Assembly: GCA_913052655.1 (NCBI GenBank) | Contig: CAJXFN010000007.1 | Coordinates: 1 to 18,935 of the forward strand | Origin: an uncultured Flavobacteriales bacterium | Lineage (GTDB): Bacteria > Bacteroidota > Bacteroidia > Flavobacteriales > BACL11 | DNA: 18,935 nucleotides | Direction of reading: 5' to 3' | Shown: positions 7,760-15,691 of the stretch, piece by piece | Numbering within the stretch: the stretch's first letter is position 1 | Layout: each line of letters begins with the position of its first letter | Position numbers and translations under genes: made by a program | Notes under the pieces: generated by a model | Database searches by the model: none | What the model was told of the DNA's origin: nothing | The model's input: only the letters and a program-made list of their open reading frames with translations

Positions 7760-7780
7760 CAAACTAAAAAAAATATTTTA

Positions 7781-10549
7781 ATGGAATATAATTTTTCTGA
7801 AATTGAAGAAAAGTGGAGGCGCTATTGGAGAGAAAATCAGATTTATCATGTAAAAGAAGATGAAACAAAAGATAAATTTTATGTTTTAGATATGTTTCCA
7901 TACCCGTCAGGAGCAGGATTGCATGTTGGACACCCATTAGGGTATATTGCCTCAGACATCTACGCTAGATTTAAAAGATTAAAGGGGTATAATGTTTTAC
8001 ATCCAATGGGGTACGATTCTTTTGGATTGCCAACTGAACAATATGCTATTCAGACTGGTATTCATCCTGAGGTTGCAACAAAAGACAACACAGAAAGGTA
8101 TAGAAAACAATTAGATCAGATTGGTTTTTCTTACGATTGGAGTAGAGAGGTACAAACCTCAGATCCTTACTATTATAAATGGACTCAGTGGATTTTTAAG
8201 CAATTGTTTAACTCTTATTATTGTAGGAAAGAGGATAAGGCTAAACCAATTTTAGACTTGATTTCATTTTTTGAGAAAAAAGGAAACATTAATTCTCAGG
8301 CGGTGTGTGATGAAGAGACTTCTTTATTTACAGAATCAGATTGGAAGAGTTTTAACGAAAAAGAAAAGGAAGATATTTTGCAAAAATACAGATTGGCGTT
8401 TTTGTCAGAAACATGGGTAAATTGGTGTGAAGGATTAGGAACTGTTCTTGCAAATGATGAGATAAAAGATGGGCTTTCAGAAAGAGGAGGTTTTCCAGTA
8501 GAACAGAAATTAATGAAGCAGTGGTCTCTTAGGATTACAGCTTATGCAGATCGGTTAATCTCTGGCCTTGAAACTTTAGACTGGTCAGATTCGATAAAAG
8601 AGATCCAAAAGAATTGGATAGGGAGGTCAAATGGAGTTTCCGTACGATTTAATTTGCAAAATTCTGATAAAACAATTGACGTTTTTACTACTCGTCCAGA
8701 TACCATCTTTGGAGTTAATTTTATCGTGTTAGCTCCAGAACATGAATTGATAGATGTGATTACAACTGAAGATCAAAAGCAAAATGTAGTAGAGTATGTA
8801 AATAATACAAAGTTAAAATCGGAAAGAGAAAGACAAGCAGACAAAAGTATTAGCGGAGTCTTCACGGGAGCTTATGCGATTCATCCATTTACTAAAGAAA
8901 AAGTACAAATCTGGATAGGAGAGTATGTGTTAGCTACATATGGCACTGGAGCGGTCATGGCAGTTCCTTGTGGCGACCAAAGAGACTGGGATTTTGCGAC
9001 TCATTTTGGACTAGACATTATAAATATTTTTGAAAATATTGATGTTAGCGAAAAAGCAAATCAAGAAAAAGATGTGGTTATTGTAAACTCAGGTTTTTTG
9101 AACGGATTAAAAGCAAAAAAAGCAATAAATTTAGCTATACATAAAATTGAAGAAGAAGGAATAGGAAGAGCAAAAACTAACTACAGATTGAGAGACGCAA
9201 TCTTCAGCAGACAAAGATATTGGGGAGAACCATTTCCAGTATATTATAAGGGAGATACAGCTTATGTTTTAGATGATGACAAACAAGTTACCCTGCCTCA
9301 AGTTGACAAATATTTACCCACTTCAAAAGGGGACCCTCCACTTGCTAGAGCAAGAAAAGAAGACTGGAATGTATTTCAAGGAGATAGAATGGAAACTAAT
9401 GTCATGCCTGGATGGGCTGGAAGTTCATGGTACTTTTTAAGGTATATGGATCCAAAAAATGATGCTGAATTCTGCGCAAAAGAAAAGTCAGATTATTGGG
9501 GACAAGTAGATTTATATATAGGTGGATCAGAGCATGCTGTTGGACATTTGTTGTATTCTAGATTTTGGACTAAATTTTTGTTTGACAGAGGTTTTATAGG
9601 GTTTGATGAGCCTTTCAAAAAAATGATAAATCAAGGAATGATACTTGGGAGGTCTAATTTTGTTTACAGAATAAAAGATACAAATACTTTTGTGAGCGCT
9701 GATATGAGGGCTGGTTATAAAACAACCCGATTACATGTTGATATAAATTTTGTAGATAACGACATTCTGGATATAAATGCATTTAAAAAATGGAGAGAAG
9801 AATATGCGAACGCAGAGTTTATCTTAAATAATGAAGGAGAATATTTGTGTGGATCTGAAATAGAAAAAATGTCAAAATCAAAGTATAATGTTCAGACACC
9901 AGAAAAGTTGGTAGAAAAATTTGGTGCCGATACGTTGCGTTTATATGAAATGTTTTTGGGCCCATTAGAACAGTTTAAACCGTGGGACACAAAAGGGATA
10001 AATGGTGTACATAATTTTTTGCGTAAATTCTGGAGACTAATACATGATTCAGATAATAATTTTGTTGTTTCAGAAAAAAAACCAACAAAACAAAGTTATA
10101 AAACTCTACACAAAACCATTAAAAAAGTAGAAGAAGAAATTGAAAGATATTCTTTCAATACAGTGGTAAGTTCATTTATGATTTGTGTAAATGAATTATC
10201 AGAACAAAAATGTAACTCTAGAGAAATTATTTCTAGCTTTACCATACTACTTTCTTCTTACGCTCCTCATATTGCTGAGGAGATTTGGCAAAAATTAGGT
10301 AACGACACTTCGGTTACTATTGCCGAATTTCCTTCTTTTAATGAGAGTTACTTAGTGGAAGATGATGTAAACTACCCTGTATCCTTTAATGGTAAAGTGA
10401 GATTTAAAATGACGCTTCCGGCAGAAATGACAAAAAATCAGATAGAACAAGAAGTAATGAAACATGAAAAAACCGCTCATTATTTAGACGGTAAATCTGC
10501 AAAAAAAATAATAGTAGTACCAAAACGAATTATAAATATTGTAATATAA
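7781..10549 (+). CDS. leuS: Leucyl-tRNA synthetase
   Basis: It charges tRNA-Leu with leucine. The class I signatures are both present: HVGH (HIGH motif) at residues 48-51 and KMSKS at about 696-700. Between them lies the CP1 editing domain, including the TTRPDTIFG segment and GTGAVMAVPCGDQRDWDF. The first part of CP1 replaces the zinc-binding CxxC seen in E. coli with an ERGGFPVEQ-type sequence, and there is an added block before KMSKS (about 640-690); both resemble Bacteroidetes LeuS as I remember it. The length is 922 residues with the start at 7781. The frame is open to an ATG at 7757, but that codon sits in the promoter box. queD follows after one base, so the two are coupled. Confidence 0.97.
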   Translation: MEYNFSEIEEKWRRYWRENQIYHVKEDETKDKFYVLDMFPYPSGAGLHVGHPLGYIASDIYARFKRLKGYNVLHPMGYDSFGLPTEQYAIQTGIHPEVATKDNTERYRKQLDQIGFSYDWSREVQTSDPYYYKWTQWIFKQLFNSYYCRKEDKAKPILDLISFFEKKGNINSQAVCDEETSLFTESDWKSFNEKEKEDILQKYRLAFLSETWVNWCEGLGTVLANDEIKDGLSERGGFPVEQKLMKQWSLRITAYADRLISGLETLDWSDSIKEIQKNWIGRSNGVSVRFNLQNSDKTIDVFTTRPDTIFGVNFIVLAPEHELIDVITTEDQKQNVVEYVNNTKLKSERERQADKSISGVFTGAYAIHPFTKEKVQIWIGEYVLATYGTGAVMAVPCGDQRDWDFATHFGLDIINIFENIDVSEKANQEKDVVIVNSGFLNGLKAKKAINLAIHKIEEEGIGRAKTNYRLRDAIFSRQRYWGEPFPVYYKGDTAYVLDDDKQVTLPQVDKYLPTSKGDPPLARARKEDWNVFQGDRMETNVMPGWAGSSWYFLRYMDPKNDAEFCAKEKSDYWGQVDLYIGGSEHAVGHLLYSRFWTKFLFDRGFIGFDEPFKKMINQGMILGRSNFVYRIKDTNTFVSADMRAGYKTTRLHVDINFVDNDILDINAFKKWREEYANAEFILNNEGEYLCGSEIEKMSKSKYNVQTPEKLVEKFGADTLRLYEMFLGPLEQFKPWDTKGINGVHNFLRKFWRLIHDSDNNFVVSEKKPTKQSYKTLHKTIKKVEEEIERYSFNTVVSSFMICVNELSEQKCNSREIISSFTILLSSYAPHIAEEIWQKLGNDTSVTIAEFPSFNESYLVEDDVNYPVSFNGKVRFKMTLPAEMTKNQIEQEVMKHEKTAHYLDGKSAKKIIVVPKRIINIVI

Positions 10550-10550
10550 C

Positions 10551-10994
10551 ATGGAATTAGTTAGAATAACAAAAGAGTTTAAATTTGAGATGGCTCATGC
10601 GCTTTTTGGATACGATGGACTATGCGCAAATATACACGGGCATTCTTACAGATTATGGATCACCATCAGAGGTAGAGTAAGACATGAAAAGGGATTTGTA
10701 AAGGATGGGATGGTTTTAGATTTTGGTAATTTAAAGAAAATAGTAAAACCTTTAATTGTAGACAAATATGACCATTCTTTAGTGTTGAATGCAAATTCTC
10801 CACATGTTGAACTAGATTTTTCTGCATTTGAGAAAGTTTTCTTTTTACCTTATCAGCCCACTTCTGAAAATTTAGTAATAGATTTTGCAAAAACTATACA
10901 AGAAAATTTACCTAAAAAAATAGACCTTTTAAAAGTAACTTTATCAGAAACTGCAACATCATTTGCTGAATGGAATTTGCAAGATAATTTGTAG
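10551..10994 (+). CDS. queD: 6-carboxy-5,6,7,8-tetrahydropterin synthase (QueD/PTPS family)
   Basis: It converts 7,8-dihydroneopterin triphosphate to 6-carboxytetrahydropterin, the second step toward preQ0 and queuosine. The zinc ligands are H16, H29 and H31, the last two in IHGH. C25 forms the CxxxHGH arrangement of QueD-type members and is the likely catalytic nucleophile. The DH of YDHSLVL and a C-terminal SETATSFAEW glutamate complete the active site. The length, 147 residues, is somewhat longer than E. coli QueD but within the family. It begins one base after the leuS stop, so it depends on the leuS promoter. The presence of queA in the same window supports queuosine synthesis; a strict 6-pyruvoyl-tetrahydropterin synthase role is a less likely alternative. 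Confidence 0.92.
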   Translation: MELVRITKEFKFEMAHALFGYDGLCANIHGHSYRLWITIRGRVRHEKGFVKDGMVLDFGNLKKIVKPLIVDKYDHSLVLNANSPHVELDFSAFEKVFFLPYQPTSENLVIDFAKTIQENLPKKIDLLKVTLSETATSFAEWNLQDNL

Positions 10995-11028
10995 AGATTA
11001 TTTTAAAATAAATCAAATTAAATTAGAC

Positions 11029-11049
11029 AAAATAAAAATTATTTTTTTT
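11029..11049 (+). terminator. Weak AT-only hairpin with T-run after queD
   Basis: AAAATAA (11029-11035) can pair with TTATTTT (11039-11045) around a 3-nt loop, and four more T residues follow. All seven pairs are A-T, so stability is low. It sits 35 bp after the queD stop, where a terminator would be expected. A 14-bp A/T palindrome at 10998-11011 precedes it. Confidence 0.3.
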
Positions 11050-11076
11050 GGATGATTTAAAATGTGTTTTTTCTAT

Positions 11077-11099
11077 AAAATAGTCATTAAAATAGCATT
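11077..11099 (+). repeat. 12/11-bp direct tandem repeat upstream of the cox promoter
   Basis: AAAATAGTCATT (11077-11088) is followed at once by AAAATAGCATT (11089-11099), identical except for one missing T. The second copy ends 20 bp before the -7 box, the position of an activator or repressor site. It could be an operator for the respiratory operon or a chance slippage duplication. Confidence 0.4.
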
Positions 11100-11118
11100 A
11101 GAATTGACTTTGTTTGTT

Positions 11119-11126
11119 TAATTTTG
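11119..11126 (+). promoter_or_regulatory. -7 promoter box for the cytochrome c oxidase operon
   Basis: TAATTTTG matches TAnnTTTG exactly, 20 bp before the coxB ATG; the predicted leader is about 16 nt. Upstream TTTGTTTG repeats (11109-11116) are close by but too near to be a standard -33 element. Confidence 0.6.
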
Positions 11127-11146
11127 CCGAACTAAAATTCAATAGA

Positions 11147-12127
11147 ATGACAAACGTATTTATTGTTGTAATTAGCTTTTTACTTGTGGTAACTCTTGTC
11201 CAACTAGTTAGGGTCGGACAATTGTTGGGAGATATTCGTAAAAAAGACTTTAACGTTGTTACTGAAACTGACAACAAAAGACAATCTTTCTTAATGCTAA
11301 TAGTTGGCTTGGCATTTCTCGCTTCATGTGTGTGGCAATACTTTGCTTGGAACCCACTACTTCTTCCGTCTGCCAGCTCTGAACATGGGGTAATAATTGA
11401 TGAACTGATGAGGTTTACAATGATTTTAATCATTTCAGTTTTTTTCTTATTACACTTGTTTCTTTTTTACTTTTTACATAAGTATAAAAAGAGTTCTGAC
11501 AAACACAAAGCATACTATTACACTCATAACAATAAATTAGAATACATATGGACAATTGTTCCTGCGATAATTTTAACTGGTGTGATTTTGTATGGTTTAA
11601 ATGTGTGGGATCGTATTACCAATGCCGACACATCTGAGGCGTCTGTAATCGAGGTATATGGTAAACAATTTGGATGGAATGCTAGATACCCTGGTGAAGA
11701 TCAGAAGTTGGGATCACACGACTACAAACTAGTTGGAGGAGCTAATGCTTTAGGAATAGATATAGATGACGTAAATTCATTAGACGATAAAGTTACAAGA
11801 GAGCTACATTTAGTAGTAGGAAAGCCAGTATTGATGAAGCTGCGTTCTCAAGACATTATTCACTCTGCATTCATGCCACACTTTCGAGTCCAGATGAATT
11901 GTGTTCCTGGTATGACAACACAATTTGTATTCACTCCCACGAAGACTACAAAAGAAATGAAAATGTTGGAGGGAGATGACTTTGAATATGTATTATTATG
12001 TAATAAAATATGTGGTGTAGCTCATTACAATATGCAAATGAAGGTTGTTGTTGAAACTCAAGAAGAGTACGACGCGTGGTTGTTAAAACAAGGCACATTA
12101 TCAGAAAAATTACTAACACAAAAATAA
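11147..12127 (+). CDS. coxB: Cytochrome c oxidase subunit II (CuA-binding)
   Basis: Subunit II takes electrons from cytochrome c at a binuclear copper centre (CuA) and passes them to heme a. The CuA ligands are visible: H239, then C285, C289, H293 and M296 in the CNKICGVAHYNM segment. Two helices typical of the family (about 88-110 and 134-154, with the HNNKLEYIWTIVP junction) are preceded by two extra N-terminal hydrophobic helices (about 4-22 and 48-68), a layout I recall from flavobacterial CoxB. No C-terminal heme c motif (CxxCH) is present, so it is not a caa3-type fusion. The start at 11147 is chosen because the upstream frame overlaps the promoter box. 326 residues; coxA follows after 7 bp. 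Confidence 0.96.
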   Translation: MTNVFIVVISFLLVVTLVQLVRVGQLLGDIRKKDFNVVTETDNKRQSFLMLIVGLAFLASCVWQYFAWNPLLLPSASSEHGVIIDELMRFTMILIISVFFLLHLFLFYFLHKYKKSSDKHKAYYYTHNNKLEYIWTIVPAIILTGVILYGLNVWDRITNADTSEASVIEVYGKQFGWNARYPGEDQKLGSHDYKLVGGANALGIDIDDVNSLDDKVTRELHLVVGKPVLMKLRSQDIIHSAFMPHFRVQMNCVPGMTTQFVFTPTKTTKEMKMLEGDDFEYVLLCNKICGVAHYNMQMKVVVETQEEYDAWLLKQGTLSEKLLTQK

Positions 12128-12134
12128 TACTAGA

Positions 12135-13886
12135 ATGTCAGATCATCACAACGAAACATTTTTATCAAAATATATTTTTAGCTTAGATCATAAAATGATT
12201 GCAAAGCAGTTCTTAATCACTGGAATGTTTATGGGTGTTGTAGGGATGCTTATGTCTATTTTATTTCGTCTTCAACTTTCAAATCCAGGAGAATCTTTTG
12301 CTGTACTTGAGTGGTTTTTAGGTGAGAAGTGGGCTCCTGACGGTGTTTTAGATCCAAACATGTATTTGGCATTAGTTACTATGCATGGAACTATATTAAT
12401 TTTTTGGGTATTGACTGCGGGTCTAACGGGAACATTTGCAAATTTTTTAATACCACTACAAATCGGAGCTAGGGATATGGCCTCAGGGTTTATTAACATG
12501 CTTTCATATTGGTTCTTTTTCGCTGCGACTATAGTGTTACTAACTTCACTTTTTGTTGAGACTGGTCCGGCCTCAGCGGGATGGACTATTTACCCCCCGC
12601 TTTCTGCATTACCACAAGCTATCCCAGGGTCTGGTTTGGGACAGGACCTGTGGTTAATTGCTATGACATTATTTATTGTATCTTCATTGCTTGGAGGTTT
12701 AAATTATATTGTTACAATATTAAATCTTAGGACGAAAGGAATGAGCATGACTAGACTCCCTTTGGTGATGTGGGCTTTATTTATAGTGGCAATACTAGGC
12801 GTTTTGTCATTCCCAGTATTACTTTCAGCTTCATTATTACTAGTATTTGACAGAACCTTTGGAACATCATTTTATTTATCAGATATTGTGATTGCTGGAG
12901 AAGCTCTTCATCATACTGGAGGTTCTCCAATTTTATTCGAACACCTATTTTGGTTTTTAGGTCATCCAGAAGTTTACATTATTCTTCTTCCAGCTCTAGG
13001 TATTGTTTCTGAGGTAATATCTGTTAATTCTAGAAAGCCAATTTTTGGATATAAAGCAATGGTCATTTCATTAATGGCAATAGCGTTTTTATCATTCATA
13101 GTTTGGGGACATCACATGTTTATTACTGGCATGGACCCTTTCTTAGGTTCGGTATTTACGTTTACAACACTACTCATAGCAATCCCTTCTGCTGTTAAGG
13201 TTTTTAATTATTTAGCAACTCTATGGAGGGGGAGTATTCGATTTACACCCGCAATGTTGTTTGCAATAGGTTTTGTTTCTACATTTATAACCGGAGGATT
13301 AACAGGAATTGTTTTAGGAGATTCAGCATTGGATATTAATGTTCATGACACGTATTTTGTTGTTGGTCATTTTCATATTGTAATGGGGCTATCAGCAATA
13401 TATGGAATGTTCGCTGGTGTATATCATTGGTTCCCTAAAATGTATGGTAAAATGATGAATAAAAAGTTAGGATATATTCACTTTTGGGTTACTTTCATAT
13501 CCGCTTATGGTGTCTTTTTCCCAATGCATTTTTTAGGATTGGCAGGACTCCCTAGAAGATATTATTCAAATACCGCCTTTCCAATGTTTGAAGGATTAAC
13601 AAATATTAATGAGATAATTACATTTTTTGCAATAGTAGGGGGAATTGTTCAAGTATTATTTATTTTTAATTTTTTCTACAGTATTTTTTACGGTACTAAA
13701 GCTTCAAAGAACCCATGGGGATCTACAACTCTTGAATGGACAACCCCAATAGAAAGAATTCATGGAAATTGGCCGGGAGAAATTCCGACGGTTAGGAGAT
13801 GGGCCTATGATTATTCAAAGCCTGGACATGATACAGATTTTGTACCTCAAACAGAACCCCTCAAAGAAGGAGAAGAAGAACATTAG
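12135..13886 (+). CDS. coxA: Cytochrome c oxidase subunit I (heme a / heme a3-CuB)
   Basis: This is the catalytic subunit that reduces oxygen to water and pumps protons. It has about 12 helices over 583 residues. Redox ligands: H84 and H414 for heme a, H412 for heme a3, and H277, H326 and H327 for CuB. H277-P-E279-V-Y281 supplies the His-Tyr crosslink and the helix VI glutamate, placing it in the A1-type heme-copper oxidases. D-channel residues N103, D114 and N121 and the K-channel lysine K355 are conserved, so full proton pumping is expected. The C-terminal tail, from HGNWPGEIP onward, ends in acidic residues. Its TAG stop is directly abutted by the next ATG, with no spacer. Confidence 0.98.
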   Translation: MSDHHNETFLSKYIFSLDHKMIAKQFLITGMFMGVVGMLMSILFRLQLSNPGESFAVLEWFLGEKWAPDGVLDPNMYLALVTMHGTILIFWVLTAGLTGTFANFLIPLQIGARDMASGFINMLSYWFFFAATIVLLTSLFVETGPASAGWTIYPPLSALPQAIPGSGLGQDLWLIAMTLFIVSSLLGGLNYIVTILNLRTKGMSMTRLPLVMWALFIVAILGVLSFPVLLSASLLLVFDRTFGTSFYLSDIVIAGEALHHTGGSPILFEHLFWFLGHPEVYIILLPALGIVSEVISVNSRKPIFGYKAMVISLMAIAFLSFIVWGHHMFITGMDPFLGSVFTFTTLLIAIPSAVKVFNYLATLWRGSIRFTPAMLFAIGFVSTFITGGLTGIVLGDSALDINVHDTYFVVGHFHIVMGLSAIYGMFAGVYHWFPKMYGKMMNKKLGYIHFWVTFISAYGVFFPMHFLGLAGLPRRYYSNTAFPMFEGLTNINEIITFFAIVGGIVQVLFIFNFFYSIFYGTKASKNPWGSTTLEWTTPIERIHGNWPGEIPTVRRWAYDYSKPGHDTDFVPQTEPLKEGEEEH

Positions 13887-14441
13887 ATGGATTTAAATCT
13901 CAAAAATACAACGTATAAACAATTGTTATGGATTGGAATGGCTTCCATTACATTGTTTTTTGCAGGACTAACATCAGCTGTGATTGTTAGATCATCGGAG
14001 TCTGGTTGGCAAGATATTTCTATGCCAAGGTATTTTTGGTATAGTACTTTTGTAATAATACTTGGTAGTGCCTTCCTAATCATGTCTAAAAAAATAGTTA
14101 GGCGAGGTAAAAATCCAGCTGATTACATCTTCTTAACATTTGTGTGTGGTGTTATTTTTGCGATTTTTCAATTTAAGGGATGGTCTGCTTTAGTAGACCA
14201 GGGTAAGTTCTTTGTAGGTGAAGGAAGCTCTCCCGCAAGTTCGTTTTTATATGTTATTACGTTTGCTCATTTAATACACGTCATTGGTGGATTAATATCT
14301 GTATTTATTACATACACAAAATCGGTCAATTCAAAGTATTCTAAAGAGAATTATTTAGGAATTGAATTAACATCAATATACTGGCATTTTTTAGATATAT
14401 TATGGATATATCTTTTTGCCTTTTTATTATATATTATTTAA
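13887..14441 (+). CDS. Cytochrome oxidase subunit III family protein, small five-helix form
   Basis: This 184-residue membrane protein belongs to the heme-copper oxidase subunit III family. Five helices are predicted at about 11-33, 48-68, 78-98, 118-143 and 163-184, the five-helix layout of CyoC-type subunits. Conserved features are the histidines in FAHLIHVIGG and the C-terminal YWHFLDILWIYLF signature. It begins on the base after the coxA stop, so translation is tightly coupled, and a second, larger subunit III gene follows 10 bp later. Having two subunit III paralogues in tandem is, from recall, common in Bacteroidetes. Which one binds subunit I, or whether both do, cannot be told from sequence. 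Confidence 0.93.
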   Translation: MDLNLKNTTYKQLLWIGMASITLFFAGLTSAVIVRSSESGWQDISMPRYFWYSTFVIILGSAFLIMSKKIVRRGKNPADYIFLTFVCGVIFAIFQFKGWSALVDQGKFFVGEGSSPASSFLYVITFAHLIHVIGGLISVFITYTKSVNSKYSKENYLGIELTSIYWHFLDILWIYLFAFLLYII

Positions 14442-14451
14442 CAAATAAGTT

Positions 14452-15354
14452 ATGTCAGAACACAAAGAGAATACACCTAAAGCTTGGTCGGGAGGAGATA
14501 AGCCTTTTAATGCCAGCTATGGAAAATTAATGATGTGGTTTTTCTTAATTACAGATGCTTTAACTTTTTCTGGATTTTTAGCAGCATACGGATGGAGTAG
14601 ATTTAAATATCCAGAAATATGGCCTAACCCTGAGGATGTTTTTAGTCATTTTCCTTTTTTAGAAGGAGACCATCCATTATTATTTGTTGCTCTAATGACG
14701 TTTATACTAATTATGAGCTCTGTAACAATGGTATTAGCTGTAAATTATGGACATAAGATGCAGAAAAACAAAGTAATCTTGTGGCTTGCTCTAACTATTG
14801 TTGGAGGATCAATATTTCTGCTATCACAAGCGTGGGAATGGGGACATTTTATCCATGGAGATAGAGGGGGAATTGACACCAAAACAGAATCTGTAGTCCA
14901 TCTCGCAAAGGACAACGAACTATCATCAATATATGATATGATGGGCGTGGATAGTTATGATGGTAACGAATATGAATTTACAGTAAATCAAATAATAACC
15001 TCTTTAGAAGAAAATCCGGAGTATCATATAAGAAAAGCGAACCGAGAATTTTTAACAAATGAACAGTCAATAAGCTATTTAAATGAGAACGCAACTGAAG
15101 TAATTCTTGGGGCTAATCTCACACGTAATGAATATGGACATCGTCTTTTTGCTGATTATTTTTATTTTATTACTGGCTTTCATGGTTTTCATGTGTTTAG
15201 TGGGGTAATTTTACTGATAATCATTTTAATAAATGTCATAAAAGGAACATACGAGAGAAGAGGTCACTATGAAATGGTTGAAAAGGTTGGCCTTTATTGG
15301 CATTTTGTAGACTTGGTTTGGGTATTTGTTTTTACTTTCTTTTATTTAGTTTAA
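14452..15354 (+). CDS. coxC: Cytochrome c oxidase subunit III, with long extracytoplasmic insert
   Basis: Subunit III stabilises the proton-uptake side of subunit I and binds lipid. Five helices are predicted at about 25-48, 75-97, 108-128, 232-263 and 280-299. Family motifs are QAWEWGHFI (126-134), FITGFHGFHVFSG (239-251) and LYWHFVDLVWVFVF (281-294). Between helices 3 and 4 lies a polar insert of about 95 residues (134-228), rich in acidic and asparagine residues. Flavobacterial subunit III proteins have such an insert in my recollection, and this copy seems shorter than those. The N-terminus carries the WSGGDKPFNASYGK segment. It is 300 residues, 10 bp after the smaller paralogue. Confidence 0.95.
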   Translation: MSEHKENTPKAWSGGDKPFNASYGKLMMWFFLITDALTFSGFLAAYGWSRFKYPEIWPNPEDVFSHFPFLEGDHPLLFVALMTFILIMSSVTMVLAVNYGHKMQKNKVILWLALTIVGGSIFLLSQAWEWGHFIHGDRGGIDTKTESVVHLAKDNELSSIYDMMGVDSYDGNEYEFTVNQIITSLEENPEYHIRKANREFLTNEQSISYLNENATEVILGANLTRNEYGHRLFADYFYFITGFHGFHVFSGVILLIIILINVIKGTYERRGHYEMVEKVGLYWHFVDLVWVFVFTFFYLV

Positions 15355-15369
15355 TTTAAAAATTTAATT

Positions 15370-15687
15370 ATGGGAAATCATTCTAACTCTAATTGGTGGA
15401 TCTGGAAAGTTTTTTGGATTTTATTAATTGTTACAGCTGTTGAGGTTGCTCTAGGAATTATTAAACCTCCATTTATGATGGAAGTTTATTTTGGGACTAA
15501 ACTTATTAATCATATATTTATTATCCTAACATTAATTAAAGCTGCTTATATTGTAATGGAGTTTATGCATTTAGGTCAAGAGAAAAAGGGCTTAAAATTA
15601 GTTATCTTATTACCCGCTCTTATCCTCATTCCATATATGTTATTTATCTTGTTAACCGAGGGATTATACGCTTCAATAATGATATAA
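15370..15687 (+). CDS. Cytochrome c oxidase subunit IV (prokaryotic COX4 family)
   Basis: This is a small accessory membrane subunit of the oxidase. The 105 residues contain three hydrophobic helices (about 12-30, 42-64 and 76-98). The EFMHLGQEKKGLK segment at about 64-76 is the hallmark of prokaryotic subunit IV, and a cluster of tryptophans lies at the N-terminus (NWWIWKVFW). It has no known redox cofactor; its role is in complex stability. It sits between subunit III and the Sco gene with gaps of 15 and 4 bp, as expected for a structural subunit of this operon. Confidence 0.9.
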   Translation: MGNHSNSNWWIWKVFWILLIVTAVEVALGIIKPPFMMEVYFGTKLINHIFIILTLIKAAYIVMEFMHLGQEKKGLKLVILLPALILIPYMLFILLTEGLYASIMI

Positions 15688-15691
15688 TTAC

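Noticed and set aside
8400..8540. LeuS lacks the CxxC zinc cysteines of the E. coli enzyme
   Set aside because: The replacement resembles other Bacteroidetes LeuS proteins as I remember them and the catalytic motifs are intact, so it is not a defect.
11104..11109. TTGACT resembling a sigma-70 -35 box upstream of coxB
   Set aside because: No -10 TATAAT at a 16-18 bp distance, and Bacteroidetes sigma factor uses TTTG/TAnnTTTG; the TAATTTTG box explains the promoter better.
11999..12034. CuA motif reads CNKIC, lacking the glutamate of the common CSEIC form
   Set aside because: All copper side-chain ligands (Cys, Cys, His, Met and the upstream His) are present, and I recall this variant as normal in flavobacterial CoxB.
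12272..12499. Minus-strand open frame inside coxA
   Set aside because: It is the antisense shadow of a strongly conserved catalytic subunit and has no family features.
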